64,000 bases of DNA, taken from NCBI RefSeq assembly GCF_000024785.1, contig NC_013441.1, positions 4,278,001 through 4,342,000 of the forward strand, written 5' to 3'. Source of the stretch: Gordonia bronchialis DSM 43247. GTDB lineage: Bacteria; Actinomycetota; Actinomycetes; Mycobacteriales; Mycobacteriaceae. The notes beneath the pieces are model-generated. The model did not search any database. It saw only the letters and a list, made by a program, of their open reading frames with translations, and was not told the DNA's origin. Numbering within the stretch: position 1 is the first letter of the stretch; each line of letters opens with the position of its first letter. Position numbers and translations under genes: made by a program. Of this stretch, positions 1-9,369 are shown piece after piece.

Positions 1-304
1 CGTCTGCGGCCAGCACGAACGGTGATCCGCCGGCGTTGTTGACCACCCCGTCGAGGCGCCCGTGTCGCTCGACGATCTCCGCGATCATCGCCTCGACGGC
101 GGCGTCGTCGCGGACGTCGCACGAGATGAACTCGACGGCGCGCAGGTCGTCGACGACGTTGTCGGGCGTGCGGCCGCAGATCACCGGCCTCGCGCCGAGC
201 GCGATCAGCGTCCTGGTGATGCCGGCGCCGACCCCTCGTGCACCACCGGTCACCAGGACCACCCGCTTCGTCAGGCCGAGTTCGGCCTGTGACTGCCTGT
301 CCAT
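1..304 (-). CDS. SDR-family oxidoreductase (partial, N-terminal part)
   Basis: Only the first 101 codons are inside the window; the gene runs off the left edge. The start is the ATG at 304, followed by a short charged leader and the Rossmann motif TGGARGVGAG near residues 19-28. NNAG appears near residue 90. Together these identify a classical short-chain dehydrogenase/reductase that binds NAD(P). It is divergent from echA20 across an 80-bp region with a KstR2 box, the same arrangement as the SDR gene Rv3549c in M. tuberculosis. By position it probably oxidises or reduces a hydroxyl or keto group of a steroid-ring CoA intermediate. The exact substrate cannot be read from this fragment. Confidence 0.85.
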   Translation of the reverse strand, partial: MDRQSQAELGLTKRVVLVTGGARGVGAGITRTLIALGARPVICGRTPDNVVDDLRAVEFISCDVRDDAAVEAMIAEIVERHGRLDGVVNNAGGSPFVLAAD

Positions 305-324
305 GGGTGATACCCTACCAAACA

Positions 325-338
325 ACCAAGCACTTGCT
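325..338. promoter_or_regulatory. KstR2 operator (SDR / echA20 divergent promoter)
   Basis: ACCAAGCACTTGCT fits the published KstR2 consensus AnCAAGnnCTTGnT at every fixed position. It sits inside a longer imperfect inverted repeat at 324-343. It lies 21 bp from the SDR start and 44 bp from the echA20 GTG, so one site can repress both directions. In mycobacteria and rhodococci KstR2 releases these sites on binding HIP-CoA. Confidence 0.88.
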
Positions 339-381
339 TGGTTGAATCTGGATCGCGCTGCGATCGACGAGAGGAGCACGG

Positions 382-1155
382 GTGCCGATCACCACCACAC
401 GCACCGCATCGGGGATCGTGACGGTGACCGTCGACTATCCCCCGGTGAACGCATTGCCTTCGGCGGCGTGGTTCGAGCTGGCCGACGCGATCACCGCCGC
501 CGGCGAGGACACCGAGACCCACGTCGTGGTCTTGTGCGCCGAGGGGCGCGGCTTCAACGCCGGCGTCGACATCAAGGAGATGCAGGCCACCGAGGGTTTC
601 GACGCCCTCATCGGTGCCAATCGCGGGTGCGCTGCGGCCTTCTCTGCGGTGTACGACTGCGCCGTGCCGGTCATCGTGGCCGTCAACGGTTTCTGCGTCG
701 GCGGTGGCATCGGGCTGGTCGGCAACGCCGACGTCATCGTGGCCTCCGACGACGCCGTCTTCGGTCTGCCCGAGGTGGACCGGGGCGCACTCGGTGCGGC
801 CACCCACCTCGCCCGACTGGTGCCACAGCACATGATGCGCACGCTGTACTACACGGCGCAGAACGTTACCGCCCAGCAACTCGAACACTTCGGCTCGGTC
901 TACCGCGTGGTGCCACGAGAACAGTTGCGCGACACCGCGATGGAGGTCGCCGAACAGATCGCCGCCAAGGACACCCGCGTGATCCGCGCGGCCAAGGAGG
1001 CCATCAACCACATCGACCCCGTCGACGTGAAGGCCAGTTACCGCCTCGAGCAGGGATTCACCTTCGAACTCAATCTCGCCGGGGTGTCCGACGAACACCG
1101 CGACGCCTTTGTCGCCACCGGAAAACCCGTCAACTCCGCCGGAGGCCGTGCCTGA
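382..1155 (+). CDS. echA20: EchA20-type crotonase (steroid ring D hydrolase)
   Basis: 257-residue enoyl-CoA hydratase/crotonase-fold protein. The oxyanion-hole segments are GRGFNAGVDIKEM near residue 54 and NGFCVGGGIGLVGNAD near residue 103. In M. tuberculosis EchA20 hydrolyses the last intact D ring of the HIP-derived CoA thioester instead of hydrating a double bond. The start is GTG 382 with a GAGGAG ribosome site at 371-376. It is the first gene of a tight run with ipdA, ipdB and ipdC behind a KstR2 box, which fixes its role better than the fold alone. The generic alternative would be an ordinary enoyl-CoA hydratase. Confidence 0.9.
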   Translation: MPITTTRTASGIVTVTVDYPPVNALPSAAWFELADAITAAGEDTETHVVVLCAEGRGFNAGVDIKEMQATEGFDALIGANRGCAAAFSAVYDCAVPVIVAVNGFCVGGGIGLVGNADVIVASDDAVFGLPEVDRGALGAATHLARLVPQHMMRTLYYTAQNVTAQQLEHFGSVYRVVPREQLRDTAMEVAEQIAAKDTRVIRAAKEAINHIDPVDVKASYRLEQGFTFELNLAGVSDEHRDAFVATGKPVNSAGGRA

Positions 1156-1156
1156 C

Positions 1157-2050
1157 ATGACAACCGACAAGACCAGCACTCTCGACGACGTCATCGCCGA
1201 ACTGCACGACGGCATGACGATCGGCATCGGCGGCTGGGGTTCACGCCGCAAGCCGATGGCCCTCGTCCGCGCCCTCGCCCGCTCCGACGTCAGGGATCTC
1301 ACCGTGGTCACCTACGGTGGACCGGATCTCGGACTCCTCTGTGCCGCAGGCAAAGTGAAACGCGCCTACTACGGGTTCGTCTCGCTGGATTCGGCGCCGT
1401 TCTACGACCCGTGGTTCGCCAACGCCCGCACCACCGGCGCCATCGAGGTCCGTGAGATGGACGAGGGCATGGTGAAGTGCGGCCTCGAGGCCGCTGCCGC
1501 CCGGCTCCCCTTCCTGCCGATCCGCGCCGGCCTCGGGTCCGACGTCCTCTCCTTCTGGGAGGGCGAGTTGAAGACTGTCGAATCCCCGTATCCGGACACC
1601 GACGGTCGCACGCAAACCCTGGTGGCGATGCCGGCACTGCGTCTCGACGCGGCATTCGTGCACCTCGATCTCGCCGATAGCCGTGGTAACGCGGCATACA
1701 CCGGCGTCGACCCCTACTTCGACGACCTGTACTGCGCTGCGGCCGACCGCCGCTATCTGGAGACCGACCAGCTGGTCTCCACCGAGGTGCTGGTGAAAAC
1801 CGTTCCCCATCAACGACTTCTGCTGAATCGAATGAACGTCGATCGGGTTGTGCACACACCCAACGGGGCGCACTTCACGTTTGCCGGCGAGTACACACGC
1901 GACGAGCGTTTCCAACAGTTCTATGTGGCCTCGGCCAAGGAGCCGGATACGTGGAAGACCTTCTCTGAGCGCTTCCTGCAGGTCGACGAGGAAACGTATC
2001 AGCGCGAGGTGACGACGTGGCAGGCCGAGCAGGAGGAGAAGAACCAGTGA
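1157..2050 (+). CDS. ipdA: IpdA, COCHEA-CoA hydrolase alpha subunit
   Basis: 297-residue protein of the class I CoA-transferase fold, alpha subunit. The N-terminal glycine-rich segment GIGGWGSRRKP and the VVTYGGPDLGLLCAAGKVKR region match IpdA of M. tuberculosis closely. With IpdB it forms the hydrolase that opens the last carbocycle (ring C) of the steroid nucleus. The family looks like a CoA-transferase but acts as a retro-Claisen-type hydrolase. I prefer ATG 1157, just after the echA20 stop. GTG 1148 is in frame and would match the N-terminus of the M. tuberculosis protein, but GGAGG at 1141-1145 is too close to it. The stop overlaps the ipdB start. Confidence 0.93.
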   Translation: MTTDKTSTLDDVIAELHDGMTIGIGGWGSRRKPMALVRALARSDVRDLTVVTYGGPDLGLLCAAGKVKRAYYGFVSLDSAPFYDPWFANARTTGAIEVREMDEGMVKCGLEAAAARLPFLPIRAGLGSDVLSFWEGELKTVESPYPDTDGRTQTLVAMPALRLDAAFVHLDLADSRGNAAYTGVDPYFDDLYCAAADRRYLETDQLVSTEVLVKTVPHQRLLLNRMNVDRVVHTPNGAHFTFAGEYTRDERFQQFYVASAKEPDTWKTFSERFLQVDEETYQREVTTWQAEQEEKNQ

Positions 2051-2811
2051 CCACCACCAAGTCGGCGACCGAGGTCACCCGCGCCGAGTACTGCGTTCTC
2101 GCGTGTGCCGAGATATTCTCCGGCGCAGGCGAGATCATGGCGTCGCCGATGGCGCCGACGCCCCTGCTCGGCGCCCGGCTGGCCCGGCTGACCACCGAAC
2201 CCGACCTGCTGATCACCGACGGCGAGGCGCTCATCCTCGCGGATACGCCCGCAATCGGCAAGACCGGACCGATCGAGGGCTGGATGCCGTTCCGCAAGGT
2301 GTTCGACGTGGTCGCGTCGGGTCGGCGCCATGTGGTCATGGGCGCCAATCAGATCGACCGTTATGGCAACCAGAACCTGTCGGCATTTGGTCCGCTGCAG
2401 CATCCGACCCGCCAGATGTTCGGTTCGCGGGGCGCTCCCGGCAACACCATCAACCACCCGACGAGCTACTGGGTGGCCCGCCACTCCAGCCGCGTCTTCG
2501 TCGACACCGTCGACATCGTGTGCGGCGTCGGTTACGACAAGGCCGACCCCGAGAACCCCGCCTTCGACGATCTGGACATCCACCGCGTGGTGACCAATCT
2601 CGGCGTGTTCGACTTTGGCGGTCCCGACCACACGATGCGCGCGCTGTCGTTGCATCCCGGGGTGAGTGCCGACGATGTGGCCGAGAACACCTCCTTCGAG
2701 ATCAACGGCCTCGCCGACGCTCCCGAGACGCGTCGGCCGACGGACGAGGAACTCGCCATCATCCGAGATGTGCTCGATCCCAAGGGTGTTCGGAACAAGG
2801 AAGTTCGATGA
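2047..2811 (+). CDS. ipdB: IpdB, COCHEA-CoA hydrolase beta subunit
   Basis: 254-residue beta subunit of the IpdAB hydrolase, class I CoA-transferase fold. Recognisable segments are LLITDGEALILADTP, VVMGANQIDRYGNQN and VVTNLGVFDF. It begins at GTG 2047, which overlaps the ipdA TGA as GTGA. A strong AGGAGGAG at 2031-2038 lies eight bases upstream, so translation is coupled to ipdA. Its own stop overlaps the ipdC ATG. The partner, gene order and KstR2-controlled promoter support steroid ring C opening over a generic 3-oxoacid CoA-transferase. Confidence 0.93.
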   Translation: MTTTKSATEVTRAEYCVLACAEIFSGAGEIMASPMAPTPLLGARLARLTTEPDLLITDGEALILADTPAIGKTGPIEGWMPFRKVFDVVASGRRHVVMGANQIDRYGNQNLSAFGPLQHPTRQMFGSRGAPGNTINHPTSYWVARHSSRVFVDTVDIVCGVGYDKADPENPAFDDLDIHRVVTNLGVFDFGGPDHTMRALSLHPGVSADDVAENTSFEINGLADAPETRRPTDEELAIIRDVLDPKGVRNKEVR

Positions 2812-3893
2812 CCGCCGCAGGCCGCGCCGCCGGGATCGCGACACGATTCACCGAGTTGGTCGGCGTCGAGTATCCGGTCGTGCAGACCGGGATGGGGTGG
2901 GTGTCGGGGCCGGCGCTGACGTCGGCAACATCCAATGCCGGCGGTCTGGGCATCCTGGCGTCGGCGACGATGACCTATGCCGAGCTCGAGGCGGCGGTCG
3001 CGAAGACGAAGTCGTTGACCGGCAAGCCCTTCGGCGTGAATATCCGGGCGGACGCGACCGACGCACCCGAGCGGATCGACCTGCTGATCCGTGAGGGAGT
3101 CAGGGTGGCCTCGTTCGCCCTCGCGCCCAAGAAGGAACTGATCGCCAAACTCAAAGACCATGGGGTGGTGGTGATCCCGTCGATCGGCGCGGCCAAGCAT
3201 GCGGTCAAGGTGGCTTCCTGGGGCGCCGACGCCGTCATCGTGCAGGGCGGTGAAGGTGGCGGACACACCGGCCCGGTCGCCACCACTCTGCTGCTGCCGT
3301 CGGTGCTGGATGCGCTCGGCACCGATGGCATTCCGGTCGTCGCCGCCGGCGGGTTCTTCGACGGGCGGGGGCTGGCCGCGGCACTGGCCTACGGGGCCGA
3401 GGGGGTGGCCATGGGCACCCGCTTCCTGCTGACCTCCGACAGCGCCGTCCCCGACGCCGTGAAGCAGGAGTACCTGCAGCGCGGTCTCGGCGACACCGTG
3501 GTGTCGCTCAAGGTCGACGGCATGCCGCACCGCGTGCTGCGCACACCGCTCGTCGAGGCGCTCGAGAGCGGCAGCCGCGCGAAGGCGCTGTACGCCGCAG
3601 CGCGAAACGCCAACGAGTTCAAGCAGATGACCGGTATGCGCTGGACCACGATGCTGCGCGACGGGCGGTCCATGCGTCGTTCCGGTGAGCGCACCTGGCA
3701 GCAGATCATCATGGCCGGCAACACCCCGATGCTGCTGAAGGCCGGCCTCGTCGAAGGTGACACCCGCGCCGGTGTGCTGGCCTCGGGCCAGGTGGTGGGC
3801 ATGATCGACGACCTACCGAGTTGCGACGAACTGATCCAGTCGATCATGACCCAGGCACATGAGAGGCTGAAGGTACTCGGGTCGTACGGGTGA
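2808..3893 (+). CDS. ipdC: IpdC, FMN-dependent nitronate monooxygenase-like oxidoreductase
   Basis: 361-residue TIM-barrel flavoprotein of the nitronate monooxygenase / 2-enoyl reductase superfamily. QGGEGGGHTG near residue 148 and AAGGFFDGRGLAAALAYGAEGV-type phosphate-binding sequence near residue 185 are the usual FMN site. It starts at ATG 2808 within the ipdB stop (ATGA). IpdC of mycobacteria and rhodococci is required for HIP breakdown and is thought to adjust the oxidation state of the indane-dione CoA thioester before EchA20 acts. The family is often misannotated as nitronate monooxygenase. Context is the main evidence for the specific role. Confidence 0.88.
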   Translation: MTAAGRAAGIATRFTELVGVEYPVVQTGMGWVSGPALTSATSNAGGLGILASATMTYAELEAAVAKTKSLTGKPFGVNIRADATDAPERIDLLIREGVRVASFALAPKKELIAKLKDHGVVVIPSIGAAKHAVKVASWGADAVIVQGGEGGGHTGPVATTLLLPSVLDALGTDGIPVVAAGGFFDGRGLAAALAYGAEGVAMGTRFLLTSDSAVPDAVKQEYLQRGLGDTVVSLKVDGMPHRVLRTPLVEALESGSRAKALYAAARNANEFKQMTGMRWTTMLRDGRSMRRSGERTWQQIIMAGNTPMLLKAGLVEGDTRAGVLASGQVVGMIDDLPSCDELIQSIMTQAHERLKVLGSYG

Positions 3894-3964
3894 GTGGCGC
3901 ACATCTCTAAACCCTGTCCGACCTGGCGGGAATGTCACGCCGAGACCTCTGCGTTGACGCCACC

Positions 3965-4612
3965 ATGAGCAACATTGTGATCTTTGGTGGAACCGGATAC
4001 GCGGGCGGCCACATCGCCGCCGAGGCCGCACGACGTGGGCATGGCGTCGTCTCCTACAGCAGGCACGGCGCGCCGGAGAACCCGGTCGACGGTGTGACCT
4101 ACCGGACCGGGAGCCTCACCGACCCCGACACCGTCGCCACCGCGGCCGCCGACGCCGACGACCTGGTCATCGCCGTGCACGGCGCCGACGTGGACGGAAG
4201 TCCACTCGTCGACCTGGTTCCGTCCATCGTCGACGCCGCTATCTCGAACAGCGCGCGACTCGGCGTCGTCGGCGGTGCGGGCAGTTCGCTCGTCGCCGAG
4301 GGCGGGCCGCGTCTGGTGGATACACCCGAGTTCCACGACGACTGGAAGCCCGAGGCACTCGCCCACGCCAAGGTCCTCGATGCCCTGCGCGACGCGCCCG
4401 CCGAACTCGACTGGTTCTATGTGTCGCCGGCTGCGCTGTTCGGTTCGTTCGCGCCGGGCGAGGCCACCGGCTCCTACCGCACCGGCGGCGACGTCCTGGT
4501 CACCAAAGACGATGGCAGTTCGGAGATTTCGGGTGCCGATTACGCCCTTGCCTTTGTCGACGAGATCGAGCAGCGCAACCACGTCCGGGAACGGTTCACC
4601 ACCGGGCACTGA
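3965..4612 (+). CDS. NAD(P)-binding epimerase/NmrA-like protein
   Basis: 215-residue atypical SDR. The N-terminus IVIFGGTGYAGGHIAAEAARRGH carries the TGxxGxxG dinucleotide-binding motif right after the start. ATG 3965 is chosen because the motif then begins at residue 4, as is usual; an in-frame ATG at 3932 would add eleven residues with no family support. The overall pattern, with a central DDLVIAVHGAD segment and a C-terminal SGADYALAFVDEIE, resembles the YwnB/YesF-like NAD(P)H-binding proteins. Substrate unknown. It follows ipdC by 71 bp on the same strand and could be read through from that operon, but nothing ties it to steroid catabolism. Confidence 0.75.
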   Translation: MSNIVIFGGTGYAGGHIAAEAARRGHGVVSYSRHGAPENPVDGVTYRTGSLTDPDTVATAAADADDLVIAVHGADVDGSPLVDLVPSIVDAAISNSARLGVVGGAGSSLVAEGGPRLVDTPEFHDDWKPEALAHAKVLDALRDAPAELDWFYVSPAALFGSFAPGEATGSYRTGGDVLVTKDDGSSEISGADYALAFVDEIEQRNHVRERFTTGH

Positions 4613-4625
4613 TCGTCGCCGGCGC

Positions 4626-5994
4626 TCAGCTCGTCGGGAGGGTGTTCTTGTAGAGCTTCCCGTCCTTCATCACGACGTCGAAGTTCTTGCGCGGGTCGGC
4701 AATCAGGTTGATGTCGGCCAACGGATCTCCGTTCACCACGATGAGATCGGCGAGCGCTCTCGGTTCCACCACGCCAAGAGTGCCTGCGTAGGGAACGCGC
4801 GGACCGCTCAGCGCGAGCAACTGCGCATTGTCGTAGGTGGCCAGACGCAAAAGCTCAGCGGAACTGAACCATTCAGTCAGAGAGAGCAGCATCTTGTTCT
4901 GCTGAGGGTTCAGGTCGGGTTCGAAGAGGAAGTCGGTGCCCCACGCCAGCTTGACACCGGCTTCCTTCGCCATCGGCCACACGCGGGCATTGCCCTCCAA
5001 GATGCCCTGCCGCTTGGCCTTTCGTTCCGCGGGCATACTCGGCGTGTTGGGGACCAGATACTGTCCGGAAAGCCAGATCCCGCGCTGGGCGAGCAGATCG
5101 ACCGTCGGGCGATCGAGAAGCTGGCCGTGTTCGATGCAGAGCACTCCGGCGTCGACCGCACGTCGTACCGATTTCGGCGTGTACGCGTGCACTGTCACAT
5201 AGGTGTTCCAGTCGGCCGCGGCAATCACCGCCGCCTGCAGTTCCTCCGGTGTGAACTGCGTGACATCGATCGGGTCATAGGCCGAGGACGTACCACCACC
5301 GGCGGTGACCTTCAGCTGGCTCGCGCCCATCCGTAGATTCTCGCGTGCCGCGGTCAAGACCTCGTCGTGGCCGTCCACGATGAAGGCGGCACCGATCTTC
5401 TCGGCGCGCGATTGCTCACCGGTGAGGCGCCGCGAGAGTTCTTGTGGGGTGCGGAAATCGCCGTGGCCCCCGGTCTGCGAGATCCATGCCTCCCGACGGC
5501 CACACCCGCGGGCCTTTCGCCCGCCCGCTGTCGATGGCCGCCTTCAGCGGGAAGATCGGACCACCCACATCGCGGACCGCAGTATATCCACGCAGCAACA
5601 TGGCCTGCGCGGAGGCGAGCGCGGCGGCCGCGTAATCCTCTGGCGCCCTGTTGGAATCGGTCAGCTCGGTCATCGTGGAACTACCGAACATCAGGTGGAC
5701 GTGGTTGTCGATGAGACCGGGCATCAGGGTTCGTCCGCCGCCATCGACCACCGCAGTCTGAGGGTTGCCCTGTTGTCCGGGACCGATGGTGGTGATCGTG
5801 TTGCCACGCACCAGTACGTCGGGCGGGTCACCCAGGCGTCCGGCCCGGACATCGAGCACCCGCACACTGCGAAACAGCGTGTCCGGCTTGGGCGGTGGCG
5901 CTGGGGTCGATGACGCGGTGGTGGTCTCCGACGACGAACAGCCCGCGAAGAGCACGCTACCGATCGAGCCCTCAGTGCGAGGCGATATCCGCAT
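4626..5994 (-). pseudogene. Amidohydrolase (imidazolonepropionase-like), frameshifted
   Basis: Two minus-strand frames join into one amidohydrolase of about 455 residues if one base is removed. The upstream frame (5994 to about 5485) has a short N-terminus ending in a lipobox-like LFAGC, then GLIDNHVHLMFG with the metal-binding HxH. The frame then breaks after SGGM. The other frame continues as ISQTGGHGDFRTPQEL and carries VTVHAY, CIEHGQLLD and WGTDFLF, the remaining metal and catalytic positions. The extra base is one of the two C at 5484-5485 on the plus strand. No stop interrupts the repaired frame, so this may be a sequencing indel. The N-terminus lacks a full signal-peptide core, so the start is uncertain. 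It follows the acyl-CoA synthetase directly. Confidence 0.8.
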
Positions 5995-5995
5995 G

Positions 5996-7571
5996 CTAGG
6001 TGCGCAGATCCTTCTTGAGAATCTTCCCCGATGGGTTCTTGGGCAGGGCGTCGGCCAACACCACGTACTTGGGCCGCTTGTAGCCGGCGAGAATCCCCTC
6101 GAGATGCGCCTCGACGTCCTCCTCGGTGATCGTCGCCCCTTCTTTGGGGACCACCACCGCCGTCACCGCCTCGATCCACTTCGGGTGCGGCACACCGAAG
6201 ACGGCGACTTCGGCGACACCGTCGAGCTGGTAGATGGCCTCTTCCACCTCACGTGAGGCGACGTTCTCGCCGCCAGTTTTGATCATGTCCTTCTTCCGGT
6301 CGACCACCGACAGATATCCGTCGGCGTCGATGATGCCGAGATCACCGGAATGGAACCAGCCGTCGGCGAACGCGGCCGCGGTCTTCTCCTCGTCGTTGCA
6401 ATAACCCAGGCACGCATGTGGGCTGCGGTGCACGATCTCCCCGACCTCACCGGTGGGCACCGGGTTGTTCTCGTCGTCGACGACGCGGGTCTCCACATTC
6501 AGGGCCGCCCGCCCGGCCGACCCAGCGCGCTCGATCTGCTCGTGCGGCAACAGGATCGTGGCCAACGGCGACATCTCGGTCTGGCCGTAGAAGTTCCACA
6601 ACGACACCTGCGGAAGTCGTCGCGCCATCTCGCGCAACACTTCGACGGGCATGGCGGACGCACCGTAGTAGCCCTTTACGTAGCGACGACAGGTCGCGGC
6701 GATCAAAGTCGGGATGACGCAATAGCGAGATCCACACCGTCGGTGGACAGAACAGCTTGGTCACGCCCTGGGTCTCGATGGTCTCGAGTACTGTCGCCGG
6801 ATCGGGCCCCGGCAGGATGATGCTGGTGGCCCCCAAGAAGACGTCGACGGAAAGGAAGCAGTCGAGCTGTGCGCAGTGAAACAGTGGGAGGGAATGGATT
6901 TCGACGTCGTCGCCGGCCATGCCACCGTCGATCACGCACGAAACATACTGGTTGATCAGCGATTTCGACGAGAGCAGCACACCTTTCGGGCGTGACTCGG
7001 TGCCCGAGGTGTACATCAGGCGCAGCGGGTCGTCGTCGGCGATGGAGACCTGCGGCGGGGTCGAGTCGCCGTCGAGCATCCAGGTGTCGACGTCTTCCCA
7101 GTCGGCGTCGGGTGCGAGGCCGCCGGCGTGAATGCAACCACGCGCCGACAGCGTGAGATCCGCGATCTCAACGGCCTTGGCGACCGTGGGGACCAGGGTG
7201 TCCTCGGCGACCACCGCAGTGGCCCCGGAGTGCTCGAGGATGAAGGCGATCTCGTCGGCCCCCAGACCGAAATTCACCGGCACCAGGATCACGCCAAGCC
7301 GGGCGGTCGCGTAGTGCAGCGTGGCGAACTGCCAGTTGTTGTGGCTGACCAGTGCAAGCCGGTCGCCCTTCGTCAGCCCCTTGGCGGCCAGCATGTTGGC
7401 GCACCGGTTAACTGCGGCATCGAACTCGGCGAACGTCAGCGTCCGCGGGCCGTTGATGATGGCCACCTTCTCCGGAACACGCAGCGCGGTGCGTCGGAGC
7501 AGGTCACCGAGGGTCTGCTGACGCGCGATCGCAATCGCGGAGCGGGTGGACTCGGTGAACTGTGCGGTCAT
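5996..7571 (-). pseudogene. AMP-dependent acyl-CoA synthetase (FadD-like), frameshifted
   Basis: Acyl-CoA ligase of the ANL superfamily, about 524 residues when one base is removed. The start is ATG 7571 with GAGG upstream. The N-terminal frame carries the AMP-binding loop YTSGTESRPKGV. The frame breaks at SSLRKG near 6672-6677, where CGTAAAGGG reads one base too long. The other frame resumes with YYGASAMPVEVL and carries NFYGQTEMSP, the SGDLGIIDADGY hinge region and the C-terminal catalytic lysine motif PSGKILKK. The break lies in an AAA/GGG run, typical of an indel error. It probably activates a fatty or alicyclic acid; the KstR2-site pattern is absent upstream, so membership of the steroid pathway is unproven. 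Confidence 0.82.
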
Positions 7572-7718
7572 TGTCAGCCTCTTTCCTGGTGTTACACCCG
7601 TCACACTAGCAACCCGTTGTTGAGCGCAACGAACCGCTGTGATCGGATGGCAGGAAGGGTGACGGCGTTGCCCAGCCGTCGCTCCCCCGACTCCGCCGTC
7701 GGCCCGCAGGAGGTTCAG

Positions 7719-8774
7719 ATGCACACGATCGAGGTGACCGGACACAGTCAGCGGGAGGCGTGGGCGGCCAAGGTCCTGCCGCCCGTCGAAGAGGTCCGCC
7801 CGGGCCTGTGGTCGATCCCGGTGCCGATGCCGGACAATCCGCTGCGGTACATCCTGGTCTACGCGCTCGCCCTGCCTGACGGTCTTGCCCTCATCGACAC
7901 AGGCTGGAACGCCGAGGAATCGTGGCAGGCCCTGGTCGACGGCATCCATGCCACCGGGCACGACATCGCCGATGTCCGGCACGTGTCGATCACTCACCTA
8001 CATCCCGACCACTTCGGGCTCGTCCCACGACTTCTGGAGCACGCCGACCCGGTGCTCGCGATGCACCGCAACGATGCCCGTCATCTGCGTTTCCATTCCG
8101 ACGCCGAGGTGGAATCCCAAATCGCCGCCGAGGCAGCCGAATCCGAAGCCCTGGGCGCTCCGCCGGTCGACCCCGACCGCAGCGGCCTGCGTGTCTTCGT
8201 CCGGCTCCCCGACGGCCGGTCCGTCGACGTCGAGCTCGAACACGATGCGCCACTGAATCTCCCAGGATGGAATGTGCGTGCGCTGTGGACACCGGGCCAC
8301 ACCGCGGGGCATCTGTGCTTCGCCGACGACGACGCCGGCGTCATCTTCACCGGCGACCATCTGTTGCCGCGGATTAGCCCGAACGTGTCCACCAGCATCT
8401 TCGGCTCCGCAGATCCGCTCGCCGAATACCTTGTGTCACTGGCGAACACCGAGCGCATCGGCGATCTCGAGGCGCTGCCGTCGCATGAGTACCGGTTCCG
8501 CGGTCTCGCCGAACGTGTCACTGCGCTGCTCGGCCATCACGAGACGCGGCTTGACGAGATCACCGCGGCCGTCCATGCACATCCGGAGTCGACCCCGTGG
8601 GAGATCACCCGCTCGGTGACGTGGTCGCGACCCTTCTCGGATCTGTCAGAAGGACTGGCCTATATGGCTTTACGGGAGACCAACGCGCACCTCATCGTGC
8701 TCGGTGAGCGCGGCGTGCTCACGTCGACGCCGGGACCTCCGGTTCGGTGGTCGCCGGCGGTCGCACCGAACTGA
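7719..8774 (+). CDS. Metallo-beta-lactamase-fold hydrolase
   Basis: 351-residue MBL-fold protein. The zinc motif THLHPDHFG near residue 94, TPGHTAGHLCF near residue 194 and FTGDHLLP near residue 212 supply the HxHxDH, His and Asp ligands. The start is ATG 7719 with AGGAGG at 7708-7713. A C-terminal helical domain (LDEITAAVHAHPESTPWEI) is typical of the YflN/LACTB2-like branch that hydrolyses thioesters or RNA. It is divergent from the acyl-CoA synthetase; a CoA-thioesterase role is possible but inferred. The last 56 bp overlap the convergent TetR gene. Confidence 0.8.
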   Translation: MHTIEVTGHSQREAWAAKVLPPVEEVRPGLWSIPVPMPDNPLRYILVYALALPDGLALIDTGWNAEESWQALVDGIHATGHDIADVRHVSITHLHPDHFGLVPRLLEHADPVLAMHRNDARHLRFHSDAEVESQIAAEAAESEALGAPPVDPDRSGLRVFVRLPDGRSVDVELEHDAPLNLPGWNVRALWTPGHTAGHLCFADDDAGVIFTGDHLLPRISPNVSTSIFGSADPLAEYLVSLANTERIGDLEALPSHEYRFRGLAERVTALLGHHETRLDEITAAVHAHPESTPWEITRSVTWSRPFSDLSEGLAYMALRETNAHLIVLGERGVLTSTPGPPVRWSPAVAPN

Positions 8775-9333
8775 CGTCCAGTGCTCGCTGCACCATCGGC
8801 TGGAACGATTCGGCCAGGTCTCCACGCACCGCGGTCACGCTGTGTCGCAAGCCGTAAATGTGCACGGCAACAATGCCTTCGAGAACAGTGATCAGATCGG
8901 CGGCAGCCCTGGTGGCGTCCGGCGCCGACAGTGCCACCATCAGCCCCTCCGCAGCCGGCGACGAGAACAGGCAACGCGCCAACGCACCGCGCGCGTCAGC
9001 GTCAACGGCCGGGTCCTGCATCAGCGCGAGCCGGGCGAGGACATCGCTGCGCCGCTGCGTGAGCAACTCGTCGAGGTAGTCGGCGATGAGCCGATCCGGC
9101 TGCATCCGATCGCCCGCCAACCTGGACTCGAAACTGTCCCGCGACCGCTCGACCAGTCGATCCACCGCCGCCGCGATCAGCGCTTCTCTTGTCCTGAAGT
9201 AGTACGACGTGGATCCGCGCGGTAGGTCGAGGTGTCGATCAATGCCCTGATGGGTGACCGCATGGTTGCCTCCCGTCGCGGCCAGTTCGATCGCGGCGTC
9301 GCAGATCACGGGTCGACGGCTGGGACGTGGCAT
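8719..9333 (-). CDS. TetR-family regulator
   Basis: 204-residue regulator with an N-terminal helix-turn-helix (AVTHQGIDRHLDLPRGSTSYYFRTREALIAA, residues about 24-54) and a divergent ligand domain. The start is ATG 9333. An inverted repeat at 9350-9369 lies 16 bp upstream and probably serves as its operator. It is convergent with the MBL-fold hydrolase, with overlapping 3' ends, and divergent from zapE. The ligand is unknown; likely targets are its own gene and zapE. Confidence 0.85.
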   Translation of the reverse strand: MPRPSRRPVICDAAIELAATGGNHAVTHQGIDRHLDLPRGSTSYYFRTREALIAAAVDRLVERSRDSFESRLAGDRMQPDRLIADYLDELLTQRRSDVLARLALMQDPAVDADARGALARCLFSSPAAEGLMVALSAPDATRAAADLITVLEGIVAVHIYGLRHSVTAVRGDLAESFQPMVQRALDVSSVRPPATTEPEVPAST

Positions 9334-9349
9334 GGCTACAGCCTATCTA

Positions 9350-9369
9350 AACTCTAGGATGATAGAGTT
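9350..9369. promoter_or_regulatory. Inverted repeat, probable TetR operator
   Basis: AACTCTA-N6-TAGAGTT is a perfect 7+7 inverted repeat between the divergent TetR and zapE genes. Its position, overlapping the likely zapE start codon at 9359 and 16 bp from the TetR start, suits autoregulation. Binding is inferred from geometry only. Confidence 0.6.

Noticed and set aside
5484..6677. Programmed frameshifting in the amidohydrolase and acyl-CoA synthetase
   Set aside because: No slippery heptamer or downstream pseudoknot is evident, and the families are not known for it; indel or decay is simpler.
7607..7623. TAGCAACCCGTTGTTGA considered as a KstR (TnnAACnnGTTnnA) box
   Set aside because: Only the AACnnGTT core fits; the outer T and A are out of register.
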